Shown piece by piece: positions 6,074 through 6,903 of a stretch of 6,903 nucleotides of DNA (the first letter of the stretch is position 1; each line of letters begins with the position of its first letter). The notes under the pieces are model-generated. The model had not been told where the DNA came from and ran no database searches. It was given only the letters and a program-made list of their open reading frames with translations. The translations under genes and the position numbers were made by a program. The DNA is from MnTg04 sp036443455 (GTDB taxonomy: Bacteria > Pseudomonadota > Gammaproteobacteria > Steroidobacterales > MnTg04). The stretch lies in the NCBI GenBank assembly GCA_036443455.1, contig JAZFYI010000048.1, positions 1 through 6,903 of the forward strand. The letters run 5' to 3'.

Positions 6074-6840
6074 AGCTCGTCCTCTCGCGCTGGAGCAGAT
6101 TCTGCGGGGCTGGTTTCGGTCGACTCTTTGTCGCTGATTTCGGTCATTTCTGTAGCGCTGGTTTTGGTCGGCTCTTTATCACTGATATCGGGCAATTCTG
6201 TAGCGCTGTTTTCGGCCGACTCTTTGTCGTTGTTTTCGGTCAACTCATTAGCGCCGGTCTCTTCTGGAGTGATAGTGATTCGAACCCCCTGGGATGCGTC
6301 ATCCGGAGACCCGGCAACCACTTGCTCCGCATTGAAGTCATACAACAAAGTGTTACCGCTTATTTCGCTGATCCCCGATCTGAGCACCGCGTCGCCGGTC
6401 AGACTCAGGGTTCCGGCCTCACGGTTGTAGACCAGTTCGCTGGCCAGGCCGAATATTGACTCATCGTTTTCACTGGATTCCCAATTGATGGTTGCCGGTT
6501 GACCGCTGATGCTGGCACGAACCAGGCGATGATTCTGGAAGTTAATTACGGCTTTCTCTCCGGAAATCAGCGCTTCTACCGTGCTGATCTGAACGTTTCC
6601 GGTGAAAATCCAGGCAGCGTTTTCAAATTCCAGTTCCGTTGCCTCCGCCAAATTCGCGCTGACGCTCATATCGCCCTGGCTGATGGTGACCCCCTCAAAA
6701 ACCAGGTGACCGCTGTCACGATCATAGGTTGAAGACTTGGCCTGCAGGTCTATGGCCTCCGGAATTTCCTGGCCATAAGCGGCGGAGGCAATCAGCACAA
6801 ACAGCAGCAAAGGCCTGGATTTAGGGTTCAAAATGCGCAT
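6070..6840 (-). CDS. lptA: Periplasmic LPS transport protein LptA with an acidic repeat tail
   Basis: The 256-residue precursor starts with a signal peptide (basic RILNPKSRP, hydrophobic LLLFVLIASAAYG), with probable cleavage after G23. Residues about 29-192 form the OstA/LptA beta-jellyroll domain: IDLQAKSSTYDRDSGHLVFEG, then repeated strand patterns such as FTGNVQI, ISGEKAVINF, LTGDAVLRSG and ISGNTLLYDF. LptA forms the periplasmic bridge that passes LPS from LptC to LptD. E. coli LptA is about 185 residues; the excess is a tail at 193-256 rich in Glu, Ser, Thr and Asp and built of three 16-residue repeats. The start overlaps the lptC end by 20 bp and no good Shine-Dalgarno is seen, so translational coupling to lptC is likely. 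The domain assignment is firm; any role of the tail is unknown. Confidence 0.95.
   Translation of the reverse strand: MRILNPKSRPLLLFVLIASAAYGQEIPEAIDLQAKSSTYDRDSGHLVFEGVTISQGDMSVSANLAEATELEFENAAWIFTGNVQISTVEALISGEKAVINFQNHRLVRASISGQPATINWESSENDESIFGLASELVYNREAGTLSLTGDAVLRSGISEISGNTLLYDFNAEQVVAGSPDDASQGVRITITPEETGANELTENNDKESAENSATELPDISDKEPTKTSATEMTEISDKESTETSPAESAPAREDEL
6109..6252 (-). repeat. Three tandem 48-bp repeats encoding the LptA C-terminal tail
   Basis: Units lie at 6109-6156, 6157-6204 and 6205-6252, each starting GCTG on the plus strand. Units 1 and 2 agree at about 41 of 48 positions and units 1 and 3 at about 40. They stay in frame and encode residues 197-212, 213-228 and 229-244, with consensus A-T-E-x-x-E-I-S-D-K-E-S-T-x-T-S. 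All three units keep D-K-E at the same place. A fainter partial unit may follow towards the C-terminus (TSPAESAPA). Confidence 0.93.
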
Positions 6841-6903
6841 TGACTGCCGATTGTAGCTCGACCGTGTTGGCCTTCAAGTCCGCGGTCATCCCGGTCGCCG
6901 TCA
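6821..6903 (-). CDS. lptC: LptC, last 26 residues (5' end outside the window)
   Basis: The minus strand reads an open frame from the window edge (first full codon at 6901) to a TAA at 6821-6823. It encodes T-A-T-G-M-T-A-D-L-K followed by ANTVELQSAVNAHFEP. The G-M-x-A-D-L-K pattern, the V-x-L-x-S-x-V strand and an aromatic-E-P ending are what I recall of LptC C-termini, and position just before lptA fits. LptC is the bitopic inner-membrane protein that receives LPS from LptB2FG and hands it to LptA through this C-terminal edge. It overlaps lptA by 20 bp. The call rests on a short fragment plus gene order. Confidence 0.8.
   Translation of the reverse strand, partial: TATGMTADLKANTVELQSAVNAHFEP

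Noticed and set aside
5441..6430. A 329-codon open frame on the plus strand opposite lptB and lptA
   Set aside because: It is fully antisense to two well-supported genes; its Ser/Leu/Val-rich repetitive part is just the opposite strand of the LptA tandem repeats.

Overview
The window carries the conserved lptC-lptA-lptB-rpoN-hpf-ptsN-rapZ cluster of a gammaproteobacterium, read leftwards on the minus strand. mgtE follows on the same strand, and a patatin-like phospholipase gene converges on it from the left edge. Gene order, protein signatures and moderately GC-rich DNA fit a gammaproteobacterium outside the enterics. The genus cannot be named from this sequence. All named genes are intact except the two cut by the window edges (the patatin gene and lptC).

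Layout from right to left, in the direction of transcription. The end of lptC (6821-6903) overlaps the start of lptA (6070-6840), and the lptA stop overlaps the GTG start of lptB (5348-6073). These encode parts of the machine that moves lipopolysaccharide from the inner to the outer membrane. A 210-bp gap follows, mostly filled by a 168-bp imperfect palindrome (5161-5328) with a small hairpin beside it at the lptB stop. Then come rpoN (sigma-54, 3722-5137), hpf (ribosome hibernation factor, 3366-3686), ptsN (nitrogen-related EIIA, 2868-3341) and rapZ (P-loop RNase adapter, 1979-2854), separated by gaps of 13-35 bp. After a 115-bp gap comes mgtE (508-1863), a magnesium channel/transporter with CBS sensor domains. 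Its 3' end overlaps the 3' end of the patatin-like gene (1-543) by 36 bp.

The lpt genes build the LPS bridge. The rpoN block links sigma-54 transcription, ribosome dormancy, nitrogen phosphotransfer signalling and envelope-precursor control. Two features depart from the usual picture. LptA has an acidic C-terminal tail built from three 48-bp tandem repeats. No HPr/NPr, EI or HprK gene lies between rapZ and mgtE, although the phosphorylatable histidine of PtsN is present. I see no new multi-gene system. The most unusual structure is the long palindrome between lptB and rpoN, which looks like an ERIC-type or MITE-type intergenic element.
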